This document shows positions 10,880 through 23,560 of a stretch of DNA of 64,000 bases, piece by piece. The DNA lies in the NCBI GenBank assembly GCA_029891385.1, contig CM057233.1:26789352-26853351 (forward strand). The letters run 5' to 3'. The stretch's first letter is position 1. The number at the start of each line of letters is the position of its first letter. The stretch comes from Erythroxylum novogranatense (lineage: Eukaryota; Streptophyta; Magnoliopsida; Malpighiales; Erythroxylaceae). Made by a program: the position numbers and the translations under genes. Under the pieces are notes generated by a model that was given only the letters and a program-made list of their open reading frames with translations, had not been told where the DNA came from and did not search any database.

Positions 10880-11620
10880 AAGCATTAACATATATTGAAT
10901 TTAACAAGAATAAAGTTTAACAAAATAGATCAAGAATAATCCCTAATATGGATTTATAAATCCATAAACTTATTCAACATCCTACTAATCCAAATTAACA
11001 TCCAAGACATTGAAAATATAAAGGGAAAATTTCAGTGCATAAAGCTCTCCGTTTTATAGGGGTTGGAGGAGGGTCATTAATTGTATGCAACTTTTATTTT
11101 GCATTTTACAAAGAGGTGGTTTTCGTTACTTAAACTTGTGATCTTCTGGTCATAAAAGAGTAACCTTATCAGTTGTTCTAAGGCTTGTTCTCTCAAGCCA
11201 ATAAAAATATAAGAAGAAAAAAAAAGAAAATAACTTTACGTCTTGATTTAGAAATTCCGCAGTTGATCTTAATATCTCTAATTTGATTTCTTTGACTATG
11301 ATGTGCAACGCCTTTTTTGAAGTTTTTCTTTGCACTTCAACATTTTTTTAGTCTTTTTGGGTTCTTTCTAGGACTTTTCCACTTAATTTGGTTTCAAAAA
11401 TAGCCTCGAAATGTCAAGAACACAAAAAATTTGTGTGTTAGAAAAGATGTGCTTGATCATGCATCTTTTCTTTGTTCTCTATCACGATTGTGCATCCCAT
11501 GTAGCTGCTTCATGCGCGATCATAAATCTTCCTATTCTTCAAGCTCTTCTTCATCTTTTCTTCTATTTTTCTTGTTTTTATTCACTAACAAACACATTAA
11601 ACAACTCTTAAAAACATATA
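10880..11620. repeat. Dispersed repeat R1, copy A, left arm
   Basis: This is collinear with 34780-35365. Shared blocks include atccaacatc-type text near 10975, cttgatttagaaat (11244), ttggtttcaaaaatagcctcgaaatgtcaag (11388) and the cattaaacaa end. No protein domain is recognised and small frames in it are not conserved between copies. Copy A is interrupted after about 11620 by a gypsy fragment and resumes at 13367. R1 is probably non-coding LTR-retrotransposon sequence. Confidence 0.75.
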
Positions 11621-13366
11621 ACCGATAAAGATAATGGCTATCAGAATCAATAATTGAGGAACCGAGCGATTCTATTAGTAAAAGTCATTTGGAAGAATTA
11701 TTCGAGTGAGGAAACCACATGGAAAACGAAGGAGAACATGAGAAATTAGTACCGCTACCTATTTAACCATTCAGGTAAAAATTTAGAAGACGAAATTTCT
11801 TAAAGGGGGAGAGATATCCTATTTTCCGGTATATGCTTAAGGTTTAACCCTAGATTAAGTATTGCATATACATGCATAATATTAGCATTCATACACAAAT
11901 TGATATTTGTGCACATTACAAGTTAGCATATGTACTCAATTGACATGTCCCGGGGTATGAAAGAAGTTAAGTGAACATGATGTGAATTGTGATTTGAATT
12001 TTGACATGTTTGTATTTCAATTAATAAATTGGGATTAAATGTTATTGATTGAGAGATTAATGAATTAAACGTACATTTGGTCTAGAAAAAAAATCAAGTG
12101 GTAAGAAAAATTGATATACGAAAATTAGGATGATTAAGGCTAAAATTGAGTGACATTAGGCATAGTTAAATTGGTGACAAATGGACTAGTAATTAAATGA
12201 TAATTGGATCAATTAGTATGTGACAAGTAGACCAATCTTGGAGTGACATGTGGACTAATTAGTAGGAGATAGATGGATATTAAATGTGTGGATTCGTGGC
12301 AGCATCTTGATTAGACAAATGTAATACATGCCTTAAGACAAATATTGACATTAGAAGGTGACACCTAGCATGTGATGTAGCAAGTTTTTTCAGCTTCTTT
12401 CCTTTGTTCCTTTCACCGAAATAACTCCTTTTCTCTGTAATTTTGTTTGAACCTTAGCTAAGTTTCTACACCAAAATCATAAGTATATCCTTCACCAAAT
12501 TGCCAAGAAAACTAGTTGAATGTGATCTTTATTTTTGCTATTCGAAAATCAACTTACTTTCACCATAAGTTTGCGTTGATTTTTACTTGCTTGGGAGGAT
12601 TGGCTAATCTGGAATTTTGTATTAAATTGGAAGCCTAATAGGTAAGTAACAATATGAGTTTTATAGCATGTCAAATGATATAAGAATGATGCTTGAATTA
12701 GAATGAAATGCATGTGATATTGGTGAAGATATATAATGGAAAATGTTGCATAAACTTGGAATTTTTTTTCTGTTTTGCTTTTTGGTATATAGAAACCATG
12801 GATTTTAGGGTATTATGTGGATGTATTAGACTAGAATTTATTGTATAAAGAAGGTGGATTTATGCCAAGGAAAGCTGTTAGAAGAGTGTTCTTGAATTGA
12901 GAAAGAATTAGACCTATATACATGATAATGAAAGATAGATTTCTGGTTTGATTTTTTATGCATGAAAGACTAGGATTTGTGAGCTGTTAATTGAATAATT
13001 TTGAATTGGAACAGGAGAGGTTATTGATGAGGAATTGGAGCATGATTCAGGCCTAATAGAGGTGTAATTGATGAACTATAAAGAGGTTGTTTTAAGTTTG
13101 GTATAAAGTGTAAAAAAATCTGAAAAAGTGAAAGAAGAATTTCTGGAATATGTTAGCTGTAGTATTTTCACTATACATGCATCTGTATTTTAGCCATATC
13201 TTGATCTGTAGAAATCCAAATGGGATGATTTTAATTTTATAATAAACTAGAGACATATAGCTATATTTTTCATGAAGGAATCGAATTTGAATTTTGTCTC
13301 TAAGAGTTTCTAAATTTGGCTTGAAATTGAGTTTTTGTATTATGTCACTATTTGAGAACAGTCTGT
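11621..13366 (+). mobile_element. 3' end of a Ty3/gypsy element (integrase tail plus LTR) inserted in R1
   Basis: The first 180 bases encode, with frameshifts, the C-terminal gypsy pol motif (SEETTWKT-like, then NLEDEIS). They end in a purine tract aaagggggagaga (11800-11812), the polypurine tract before a 3' LTR. About 1.55 kb of LTR-like non-coding sequence follows, in the same style as the other long LTRs of the window. R1 resumes after it, so the fragment arrived after R1. No clean 5-bp target duplication could be identified, and the 5' part of the element is missing. Borders are accurate to about 10 bases. Confidence 0.65.
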
Positions 13367-13636
13367 TAAGATCAAATCCTTATTCTAAAATATTCAAATA
13401 ATTAAAATATATAAAATACTAACAAGAACATAATTCTAAGTCCTAAACACATGATTTTCATATACGAAAACACATAAAAGCATACTTAAACCTCTAGAAA
13501 ACATACTATAATATACACCTATCAAAATCCCCACACTTAAATCTTTACTTGTCCCAAAGAAAAACTAAAACTACAAATAAACAAAACACAAAAATACACA
13601 ATCATGCAACAATGCAATAATGGTACAATGACATTA
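13367..13636. repeat. Dispersed repeat R1, copy A, right arm
   Basis: This is collinear with 35370-35632, including the strongly conserved acttaaacctctagaaaacatactataata block and atcatgcaacaatgcaataatggtac. The two copies diverge sharply right after ggtac, so this is a repeat border or a recombination break. Confidence 0.8.
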
Positions 13637-14029
13637 AATCTCATGGAGTTAACTTCAAACATCAACCTCTTAAAAAATTCCAACATAATAACTTATTCCA
13701 TTCATGTTTAAGTGCTTTAATTTGAATATACATATCAATCAAAATATTGATAGCCTATTCATGAACCTATGATACTTAAAAAGGTAAACTATCACTAAGT
13801 AAATGTTCATGAAAATTCTTACTATTTTTAAAAGATTAGTAGGTTTAATTTTATCATAAGCACCATATTTTAATATTTTCTTTCATGATCACCTAATCAT
13901 TTGATGCGAAGACAAATACATTATTATAAATATCCCCCAGTTACTCAACTAGGTTACATTTTTTATTTAGCTTGGTCGTAGTGTCATTCTAGCCTTTTGA
14001 CAAGAAGACAAATTTTTTATCGTGAATGC
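13637..14029. other. Unassigned repeat-like spacer
   Basis: Non-coding A+T-rich sequence between R1 and the first recognisable codons of the Sirevirus gag. I see no motif that identifies it. Confidence 0.4.
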
Positions 14030-14076
14030 CCTCGATTACTCAGCCAAAGATTTGAGTGTGCTAAAGCTTGACGAGC

Positions 14077-17000
14077 TGTTGGACCCCGAAATTTTAGTGG
14101 AAATATCAAAATGGAATATGAGTTTATGTATGGCTTTGAATTATGAATTGGTATATAGATGGTTGTGAAATTAGAATGTGAACTAAGTATGGATGATGAG
14201 TTGAGAAACCTTAAGCATAAACCATGGTTATATATGTAAGATAGGATGTTTGGTGAATGATAAGAGGTTATTGCTTTGGATGATGTTGTAATAGAGAAAG
14301 TGAAGTTGGGAAAATGTTAAGTTTTGTATGAGGATAAAAATGAGTATGTTGATTCAAGGGAAATTCTAGAATAATTGAATTGGAATTGGGCAAAGTTACC
14401 TTCTTTGAAATTGTAGTTCGTTCTTTTATCTTTCCAACGATACTAAGTATGCAAGTTTTCGAGACCGGAGTTGAGAGTTATGTTTATTGCAAGCTGGGAT
14501 GTCGTGGTAATTGAAATTCCCGAACTTTTAGAGTTTGTGACGTGATCTCGGGCTCGAAAAGGTTGATTTTAGGTAAGATATGAGTATTGGAGAAGTTAGG
14601 ATGGGTTTAGGACCCTTTGGAGGGGTCTTGAAGGGTGAAAATTTTGCTTTACCCATAGGTTACACGGTCTGCCCGTGTAAATTCACACGGGCTGTGTAAA
14701 TCCAGGCGCAGGAGACAGTTTTCACCCTAAAAGGTTACACGGTCTGTGCGCCTGACCGTGTAAATTTCACACAGTCCATGTTTTGACCCCCATAACGTCC
14801 GAATTTCAAATTTTGGTCTTCATGAACATTTTAGCCCTAGATGTCTACTTTCTAATGGTCCAAGAACGAAGTCAATTCGACATCTATAGTGAACGTTATG
14901 GCATTTGTGCCAAAGTATGTTCGGTAGGAATCAGAACATGAACATGTTGAGTTTGTCGGGTCATAACTCCTTCGTCCGACCTCCAATTGACGTGATTCTT
15001 GAAGAAATAGATTTATAACATCTTTAGATATCTCTCCATGAAAATTAGTATCAATTGGAGTTGAATTGAAAGATTTTGATTGAATCTTATGACAATCGGA
15101 ACGATTTGTTTCCTTCCGATTTTGCTATGTTCCTTCCTCATCTGACTTTTGTTCAATTCTTTGCTTATAACTTTTCCGTCCGACATCCGATTGAGTTGAT
15201 TCTTGAAGCGTTGGATTCTTAAGACAATGAATTTCATTTTTATGAAAAATTTGTGAATTTATGAGAATAAATTAAGTGTGATTAATTTAATCAAAGTGAG
15301 TTGGACTATTTTCTGAACATGGTTCGGTATTTTGAGAAATTCTCAATCTATGATGATCCGATTGAAGTGATTCTTGAGGAAAAATAAAATTGAGACATAG
15401 GGCTACAAGTCATATGAAGAAAGTGAATTTCAATTTAGCCCCTAAGATTTTCAATCTCTGAATTGAATTTTGGATTAGTGTGCAGTCTTGGATTAGAGAA
15501 CATCTGAAAATATTTTGATTATAACTTTTGCTATAGACATCCAATTAAGGTGATTCTTGATTTGGATTAAACTAGGAAAATAGAGATACAATTGTTATGA
15601 AGACATAAAATGTCAATTTTGGGATTAAGAATGTCAATTTCTGGATGGAAATAATGTGCTGGAAAATGATTTAGCATAAGACATATCTGAAATGTTTTTA
15701 GCATAAATTTTGATTTAGTGCTCCGAATTGGATGATTTTTGTGGCATTATGAAATTAAGACAATAAGGAACATTTATCTAGAAGGAATTTTTGACAAATT
15801 CCTTCAAATTGATAGTGATAAACTTGTCCTAAAGTAAGCATACATGAAACTAAAGTGTAAGGGCATATTGGGAACATCACTTAAAAGAGTTAAGACCTTA
15901 GGCTTAAGCGGAAGGGCAAGGTGGTCATTAAGCATGTGGGTTGGTATAAGAAGAAGAGTGGGGCACGAAAATTAGAAGAAAAAGACAAGAAAAGAGAGAA
16001 ATGAGAGAGAGGGTCGGTGGAGAGGAAGGAGAAAGGAGAAAGAAGAGCTAGGGTTCGATTTTTCAAGGGCTTCAAGGGTGATTTTCAAGTGGTTCAAGAG
16101 GGGAAAAATGTGGTGGATGAAGAGAGCTTCATCTTGAGCCAAGCAATGTCGAAAATGGAGAAAGAAAAAGGTAAGAGAACCTTGTGACCTTTGAGATTTT
16201 CTTGAGATTTTGGTTGTTTTAGCACGGAAATGATATGGGTTTGTGGATTTTGAAGTCAATTTTGGTGTTTACTTAGGATTATTGGTTCAATTTTGGGATG
16301 ATTAATAATTAGGGTTTACGCCCAATTGTATGATTTGGGAATTTTGGAAGTTCTTGATTTAGATGTCTTGATATGAGTATGAGTTTGTGATTTATGTGAT
16401 CAATTTTGAAAATCATGATTTTTATAAAGTGAAATTTTAATTTGATTTAGGGAATTTGAAATGGGAAGAAAGGAAGAAACAATGGTCAACTGAAGCTAAG
16501 GACAAGCTTATAGCATCGATTCGAGGTGGGTTTCATGTTTATAGTTGAATAATAAGCCATTAAAGATTTTCCCAAATTGAGAGAATAAAATGATTTCAAA
16601 TATTTTATGATTGTGCATATGTTGTTTTTAAATGATTTAAAGAATTGGTTTATATGTGTTCATATACCCCATGAATTGGATTTGAATGGTTATGAGCAAA
16701 TGCTTGTATATGCATTGTATGTGACTTGTTCGCATATTTGTTATGTTGATATGATGTATATCATTATGATTAAACCATAGAAATGTGATTATGCCATGTT
16801 ATGTATGAATGAATGCTTGACATTTGGATAAGAATGTATGCCATTGAATGAAATCATAGCATTTTGTTATATGAACATTTGAATTGGATTATGTGCTTTG
16901 TTTGGGCTGAGAGGAACCGTTTCGAGTCACGTGCACGACGACGTCAAAGCCTTATCCCGGCTGCCCTCTTGTGGCCCACGAGATCCGAAAATGGACTCGT

Positions 17001-18312
17001 TTCGTTCACGAAGTAAACTTCGGTTTCTCTATTTTGTTCACGGAACCCTCGAGCCAAATTGTGTGTGCATTAGCATTTTGACGTGTTATGTTATGATGTG
17101 GATTGTGTGTTATGCTTGAATGATGAAATGAAATCATTTGTGTTTAATGAGATGATGTATTGCATTATGAAATTGTGATTTTTGGACAAGTTGATACATT
17201 TGTGTTTTGCGGATTATGGATTTCAATACATGACGAAAATTTGAGAAACGAGCATTTTATGGATTTTCAACAAGAAATTTCTATGGCAGTAAACTTTTGA
17301 ACGATTTTGCTTATGATTGATTATAAACCTGTTACCCACGGGCTTTTTTAAGCTCACCCCCTTCATTCCCATCCACAGGTGATGAGAAGAAGATCGAGTG
17401 AAAGAAAATGAGAGATTTTATTTGTATGAGTTCTTATTGAACTATTGTTAAGTTTAGATGTTGTTGAGAAATTGAGAATTATTGTGCATTGTGTACTTTG
17501 GATTTTGATCATTGGAAAATTGTACATGGCTTGGAAGGCCATTAATGTAATGTAAGCGTTTAGTTCATGATGTATTCGGATTATGGAATTGTATAAGAAC
17601 TTGTGTATGGTTATGATAGATGAGAATGATTGGGTTGTATAAGGAATTGATTTATAAATTTGAGTATGAATTGTATTGCATTATGAGATTTGTGTACTGA
17701 TTTGAGAATTGTGTGTTTGAGTTGAATTATAAAAGTGAGTTTTAAATCCTATGTGTGCAGGTTTTGGGTTAGCTTAACATAGCCGTTATGCTGCCCGATT
17801 TCTTTTTGTAGGGTAGTATAGTGGTATATGTACTAAGTGTTTATTGGCCAATAAAGAGAATGACAAGTTTTGAATTTATTGATGAGATGTGGGTTGAACA
17901 TGAAGAATCAAGTAAGTGGGATTTTGTTTAGAATGAATTTCCAAAAAGGGAAATGATATTGTTTTGATTAGTATGAGCTTTGAATAAAGATGAATAAGAA
18001 GAGAAGGAATGAAAAATAAGAAAAAGAAAAATTTGCACGGAATCGGATAGATTAAGTTTAAGGTTTCCAATGCAACATGATAAGCTATCTAAAGTGTTTG
18101 TTTACGGATGTCGGAATTTGTTTAAGATCGAATAAGCAATTTGTTTGCTTTGATCCAATTTGTTTTCGATTCGTAATTGATTTGCTTCGATATATGATCC
18201 ATTTGTTTCTCTTTGTGATCAATAGTTTTATTTGTTCCGCCTCCTTGTGATTCGTTTCACTTTGGCTTCCGTTTTCGGGTTGGGGCGTCGGTCTCCGGAT
18301 CGGGTCCCAACA
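14077..18312 (+). mobile_element. Ty3/gypsy solo LTR, 4,236 bp, inside Sirevirus gag
   Basis: It starts TGTTGGACCCCG and ends GGGTCCCAACA, with near-palindromic TG...CA termini. It is flanked by perfect 5-bp duplications CGAGC at 14072-14076 and 18313-18317. It contains no coding domain. Open frames in it are low-complexity shadows. The termini and several internal phrases match the minus-strand LTR at 39515-45749, so both belong to one gypsy family. The single LTR between a perfect duplication indicates LTR-LTR recombination after insertion. Confidence 0.93.
14663..14782 (+). repeat. Overlapping palindromes (ttacacgg module) in solo LTR
   Basis: Two units begin ggttacacggtctg (14663 and 14731). 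In the first, ttacacgg pairs with ccgtgtaa four bases on, and cccgtgt pairs with acacggg downstream. In the second, ttacacggtc pairs with gaccgtgtaa. The G+C content is well above that of the surrounding LTR. Confidence 0.8.
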
Positions 18313-19370
18313 CGAGCTGCTTGGATCCTTGAAGATTCATGAAGTTGAACTCGATGCTGAAGATAAGCCCAAACGGGACAAGTCAATAGCGCTGAAGGCC
18401 GGAAAAAAGAATCACAAGACTCAAAGAAGGAGGAAGTCATCAAAAGCGTTAAAGATTGAATAATCAAAGAATGACGAATCTAGCCAATCAGAACAAGAGT
18501 CAAGTGATGAAGATGATGAATTATCTTTCATCTCTAAAAAGATAAGATGCATGTGGAAGAAGAATTCCAAAGGAAATCAAACTTTCAAGAAGAATGGCAA
18601 AGATGAGGCTAAACCAATGAATTCATTTGTCATTTGTTACGAGTGCAATCAGCCTGGACACTACAAGTCCGAATGTCCTACTCTAAAGAAGAAATCAAAG
18701 AAGAGTAGAGAAGGTAAGAAAAGCACAATGAAAACATGGGAGGACCTAGATTCATCAGAATCAGATACAAGTTTCGAGTCGTCTGAACATGCAAACATTT
18801 GCCTGGTAGCCGAGGAAGAAAGTGATGAGGAGGTAAAATCTGATTACGATAACTTGCATGATGCCTACTCAGAATTGTTAGAAGATTCTCATGCTATTCT
18901 GAAACAGTACAAACTGTTAAAGAAAAAGTATGTAGAAAATATTAGACATACGGAAGTAATAGAGAGAGAAAATATCTGTCTAAAGAAGCAATAAGAGGAG
19001 AAAAAGAAAGTCGTAGACAAATAAGAAGAGATCAATAAGCTGAAACTGAGAATTAAGAACCTGTCAGCCGATTTAGCTACTTTCACCGAGAGCATAAAGA
19101 AAATGAATGAGATACTTGGAAAATGTAGACATATGAGTGATAAAACCGGATTAGGGTTTACAGGCAATAAGACTCATTCTCATAAGAACCCTTTCTCTCA
19201 AAAGAGAAACTATAATAAACCTCGTATTAATCAACGTTCTAGTAATATGCATCAAAGAACTCATCATGTGCATACTACTAACCATAAAGGACCAAAGAAA
19301 ATATGGGTACCAAAAAATAAAATAGTTTCTCCTGCAGATATCCTTCCTTGGAAGATGCGGCAAGCACCAT
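18313..19370 (+). pseudogene. Sirevirus-like gag C-terminal part with CCHC zinc knuckle (disabled)
   Basis: Gag packages element RNA. The visible part continues from codons left of the solo LTR and carries a nucleocapsid zinc knuckle, CYECNQPGHYKSEC, at 18635-18676 (C-X2-C-X4-H-X4-C complete). It is followed by an acidic serine-rich linker and a Lys/Glu-rich probable coiled coil (about 18830-19120). In-frame stops at 18992-18994 and 19022-19024 interrupt an otherwise continuous frame to 19439, and another stop lies upstream of 18551. The frame changes to protease near 19340-19370. N-terminal gag is absent. Confidence 0.85.
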
Positions 19371-19916
19371 TGGTATTTAGACAGTGGATGCTCGCGACAT
19401 ATGACGAGAAGAAGGTCTATGTTCCTAGACCTTCAGTATAAGAAGGGAGGATCGGTAACTTTCGGAGACAACCAGCAGGGCAAGATTATTGGAATCGGAA
19501 AAATAGGTAAAGATTCCCTTGCATGCATAAATAATGTACTGCTTGTTGATGGTCTGAAATATAATTTGATCAGCTTCAGTCAATTGTGTGATTCTGGTTT
19601 CACAGTCACATTCAATCAAAATCTTTGTGAAGTCAGAAACAAAGATGAGTCTATACTTTTCTCTGCCAAGAGAAGAAATAATCTTTACAAAATTGATTTA
19701 GAAGATTTTCAAAGTCAAAATATTTCATGTTTTCTATCTTCCAAAGAAGAAAGACTAATCTGGCATAAAAAGCTAGGTCATGTCTCTTTTAAACACATTT
19801 CAAAGTTGGCAAAACATGATTTGGTAAGAGGATTACCAAAAATAAGTTTTGACAAAGAGTTTTTCTGTGAAGATTGTTTGGAAGGAAAACAAGTTAAAAC
19901 TTCTTTTTTCTTCTAA
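19371..19916 (+). pseudogene. Copia protease and GAG-pre-integrase region (disabled)
   Basis: The aspartic protease active site appears as WYLDSGCSRHMT (19371-19406; catalytic Asp codon 19380). A typical copia protease body follows (VTFGDNQQGKIIGIGKIG; LLVDGLKYNLISFSQLCDSG). The GAG-pre-integrase HHCC zinc-binding segment (LIWHKKLGHVSF ... FFCEDCLEGKQ) lies at 19758-19895. This frame differs by one base from the gag frame before it and from the integrase frame after it, so two frameshifts isolate it. The first may lie at a natural gag-pol junction but looks like decay. Stop at 19914-19916. Confidence 0.88.
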
Positions 19917-20841
19917 AAATTTTATAACATCATCTAGACCTTTAGAGTTATTACATATGGATTTATTTGGCCCAACAAGGACAAGAAGTCTTGGTGGAAA
20001 GAAATATGGACTTGTTATTATTAATGACTTTACTCGATTTTGTTGGATATTATTTTTATCACACAAAGATGAATCTTTTAAGTGTTTTAGGACCTTATCC
20101 AGAAAGTTACATAATGACAAAGGAATGTCTATAGCTAGTATCAGGAGTGACCATGGTGGAGAGTTTGAGAATGAGAAGTTTAGATTATTCTGTGAGGAGA
20201 ATGGAATTTTCCACAATTTCTCTACTCCCAGAACTCCACAATAGAATGGAGTTGTTGAAAGGAAGAACAGGACGATTCAAGAAATGGCTAGGACTATGCT
20301 TTGTGAGATGAATCTTCCTAAGTACTTCTGGGCAGAAGCTGTGAATACATCATGCTTTATTGAATGTAATTACATTATGCCCATGTTGAAGAAAACTTTT
20401 TATGAGTTATGGAATGGAAGAAAACCAAACATATCTTACTTTCATCCATTTGGGTGCAAATGCTCTATTCTGAATACAAAGGAGCTGTTGGATAAATTCG
20501 ATTCAAAGACCTATCTAGGAATCTTTCTAGGCTACTCATCATCGTCTAAGGCATTCCGGGTGTATAACCTTATTTCAAAGACAGTTGAGGAGACCATCCA
20601 TGTTAAGTTTGATGATAGTTCCCAACCCCATAATGAAGATGACATGGAGATTGAAGGTCCTTCAAAGAACTTAGATGACATAACAGAAACTCCAGCACCA
20701 GGTACTCAAGAGGACAAAGTTGAAGATATTCCAAAAACTATTGGACTGAAAAGAGACTGGAAATATAAAAGTTCTCATCCAGAAGAGTTGATTATCGGAG
20801 AGACCTCAGAAGGAGTTAGGACAAGGTTCAGATTCAGATGA
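19917..20841 (+). pseudogene. Copia integrase (DDE) with nonsense mutations
   Basis: Integrase inserts element cDNA into host DNA. All three catalytic residues are present: first Asp in LLHMDLFGPT (near 19960), second Asp in IRSDHGGEF (near 20147), and Glu in NGVVERKNRT (near 20260). The C-terminal region FHPFGCKCSILN and LGIFLGYSSSSKAFRVYN follows. A TAG at 20242-20244 sits exactly where the family has Gln (TPQ|QNG), a CAG to TAG change. A TGA at 20839-20841 ends the segment, but the frame continues beyond it into RT. The frame is otherwise open. Confidence 0.9.
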
Positions 20842-22410
20842 GAAGCTAATGTGGATTTTATCTCTGAAATAGAGCCTAAGAAGGTTGAGGAAGCTCTTCG
20901 AGACGAAGCTTGGGTGTTAGCCATGCAAGAGGAGCTGAATCAATTTACTAGGAATAATGTTTGGTCCTTAGTTTCGAAACTCCCTAAGAAATCCATTATA
21001 GGAACCAAATGGGTCTTTAAGAATAAGTTAGACGAATCAAGAAGAGTAAGTCGAAATAAGGCTAGATTAGTAGCACAAGGCTATAATCAGCAAGAAGGAA
21101 TAGACTACAATGAGACATATGCTCCAGTAGCAAGACTTGAAGCCATTAGGATATTGCTGGCATATACGGTCTGTCATAATATAAAGCTGTTTCAGATGGA
21201 TGTGAAGAGTGTCCTTCTGAATGGTTTTATAGACGAAGAGGTGTATGTTAAGCAACCATCTGGTTTTGAGGATGTTAAGAATCCAGACCATGTCTATAGA
21301 CTTCATAAAGCCTTATACGGCCTGAAGCAAGCTCCTAGAGCTTGGTATGATCGTCTGAGTACTTTTCTCTTAGAAAATAGTTTTTGTAGAGGTCAAGTTG
21401 CTAAGACGCTCTTTAGGAAAAATTATGAAAATGAATTTATTATAGTACAGATCTATGTTGATGATATTATTTTTGGTGCTACTTCAAAGAAGTTATGCAT
21501 GAAGTTTGAGAGTCTAATGAAGAAAGAGTTTGAAATGAGCATGATGGGTGAGTTAAAGTTCTTTCTTGGGTCGCAAGTTAAGCAAACCGAAGAGAAAATT
21601 TTTATTCATCAACAAAAGTATGTAAAAGAATTGTTGTCCAAATTTGATATGAATAATGTGAAGCCTATGGCGACTCCGATGCATCCTTCAAAGCTTTTAT
21701 CGAAAGATGAATTTGGTAAGAAGGTGGATCAAACCCTATATAGAGGGATGATCAGTTCTTTACTATATATTACAGCAAGTAGACCTGATATTCTGTTCAG
21801 TGTATGCTTGTGTGCAAGGTTTCAGGCCGATGCTAGAGAGTCTCATTTTATTGTTGTTAAAAGAATTATGAGATATCTCACAGGTACTACTGATCTTTGC
21901 TTAATGTTTGAGAAAGGTAAAGATTTCAGGTTAATCGGATATTGCGATGCGGACTATGCCAGAGATAGAATCGAAAGGAAGAGCACAAGTGAAGGATGTC
22001 ACTTTCTTGGCTCAAACTTAGTTTCATAGTCAAGCAAGAGACAAAGCTCAATCACTCTATCAACAGCCGAAGTAGAGTATATGTCTGCCGCAAGCTATTG
22101 TTCACAAACGCTGTGGATCAAATATCAACTTGAATACTATTCAGTTCAAGAAGAGGAGATTCCAATCTATTGCAACAACACCAGTGCAATCAATCTGTCA
22201 AAGAATCCGATACAACATTTTAGAGTGAAACACATCGAAGTCAGACATCACTTCTTGAGAGACTATGTTCAGAGGAAGGTGGTTAAACTACAGTTCATCG
22301 AAACAGAGTATCAGTGGGCAGACATCTTCACTAAACCATTAAGTAAAGAACGGTTCCAGAAGATCAGACGTAACCTTAACATGGTTATGTTAAGCGAACA
22401 GACAGGCTAA
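20842..22410 (+). pseudogene. Copia reverse transcriptase and RNase H (one stop)
   Basis: RT copies element RNA into cDNA and RNase H removes the RNA. RT blocks are intact: GTKWVFKNKLDE, RLVAQGYNQQEGIDYNETYA, FQMDVKSVLLNGF, LYGLKQAPRAWYDRL, the catalytic YVDD at 21454-21465, and SRPDILFSVCL. RNase H follows with LIGYCDADYARD, STAEVEYMSAAS, NTSAINLSKNP and ADIFTKPL. The only lesion in about 1.57 kb is a TAG at 22027-22029, where relatives have Trp or a similar codon before SSKRQ. The frame then runs to a stop at 22408-22410. This is the best-preserved coding part of the outer element. Confidence 0.93.
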
Positions 22411-22558
22411 AGTGACGTCAAAATTAACGGCGTCAGAAACAGTGAGTTACAGCTGGTAACTTCTCTAACAAGGAAGTTTTGGAGGGAAACGCTTCACGAT
22501 CTTTAGAATCCCGATGATTCTAGGGCACGCGTGATTAGACCCTTCAAGTAGCCTGAAG

Positions 22559-23560
22559 TTGAAATCATTGCGGTTATTCTCATCTATAGACGGTTCATCT
22601 TGCTTTCCAAATTCTCTCAATCATCCTACCCTAGAAGAAAAGCTTACGAGTGGGTCGGCTGTTCAAACAATGGAGGCAGCTATGATATTCGGAAGGCATG
22701 TGGATTTCGAGTCACTAAGGAAGGATGGTATGGGCGTAGAACCTGAGATTGAAAGAGCTGGTTAGAGGAATTTCTTCCAGGTACGAGAACCAGTGTACAC
22801 CAATGAGGTATTTGACTTTTGGAAGAATGCTCAACTTGTAGACAACACTATTGTATCATCAGTAGACGGTATATCTGTTGTCGTGACAAAGGATCTGATA
22901 AGGATGGTGACTGATTGTCCATCGGTTAGTGAGACTCTGTCAACCAAGGCTAAGTGGATGACAATGGTCAACATAAAGGAAGAAGATGTTAGCAAACAGT
23001 TGTATGGAGTGAATGACCCTTCGGAGAGAAAGACTTCAAGTCTGGCCCCGAAAGCTAGGGTTCTTCATGTGATTTTGTTTAATTGCATCTTACCCAGAGC
23101 AAGTTCAAGGCATTTGGTGACCACCCTGGATGAACAATGCTTGTTCTACCTGCTGAATCGCAATCCTATTGACTTACCCTTCTTAATCTTCCATTATATG
23201 ATTAAGGGGATGAAGGATACAATTAGCTATCCTTACGGCATGCTTCTTACAAGGATTTTTAAGGAATCCAGAGTCCTTCTACACAAAAGAAATAGAAGGA
23301 TTGTACCTGTGAAGAGTACTATTGACTCAATCACTATACGGCGACTGGTTTTGAGGACAGTGATTAAAGAAGAAGCAGACTCTTCAAGGAGAACAAGAAC
23401 TGAGGGGGAGCGTGTATCGAAGAAGACTCCCGCTTCAAGATCTCAATCCCAAGTAAGTATAAGATCGCCTGCAGATGAAATAAGGAGACTGATCGGAAGA
23501 CCGTTGATAAAATAGGCGAGTCCTCAAAGCGGAGTGAACCCAATTCGGAGGACAAATGAA
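22559..23560 (+). pseudogene. Extra 3' ORF of Sirevirus-like element, first part (plant transposon protein domain)
   Basis: It lies downstream of pol where Sireviruses carry an additional (sometimes called env-like) frame. The sequence FFQVREPVYTNEVFDFWKNA, then WMTMVNIKEEDVSKQLYG, ARVLHVILFNCILPR and ISYPYGMLLTRIFKE, resembles the putative plant transposon protein domain (Pfam Transposase_32 type), recognised by eye. A stop at 22763-22765 and frame changes near 23515 disrupt it. A Lys/Arg-rich stretch follows. The minus-strand inner element carries a relative of this region (26585-27112). Its biochemical role is not established. The reading continues at 30937 after the inner insertion. Confidence 0.75.

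Noticed and set aside
15890..16259. Overlapping minus-strand frames rich in Ser/Phe/Leu
   Set aside because: They lie in the gag-a/gaga purine-rich part of a solo LTR, antisense to it, and are compositional artefacts.
22793..23515. Interpretation of the extra Sirevirus frame as a retroviral envelope gene
   Set aside because: No signal peptide, no membrane anchor and no cysteine pattern of an envelope glycoprotein is visible. It better resembles the plant transposon protein domain.
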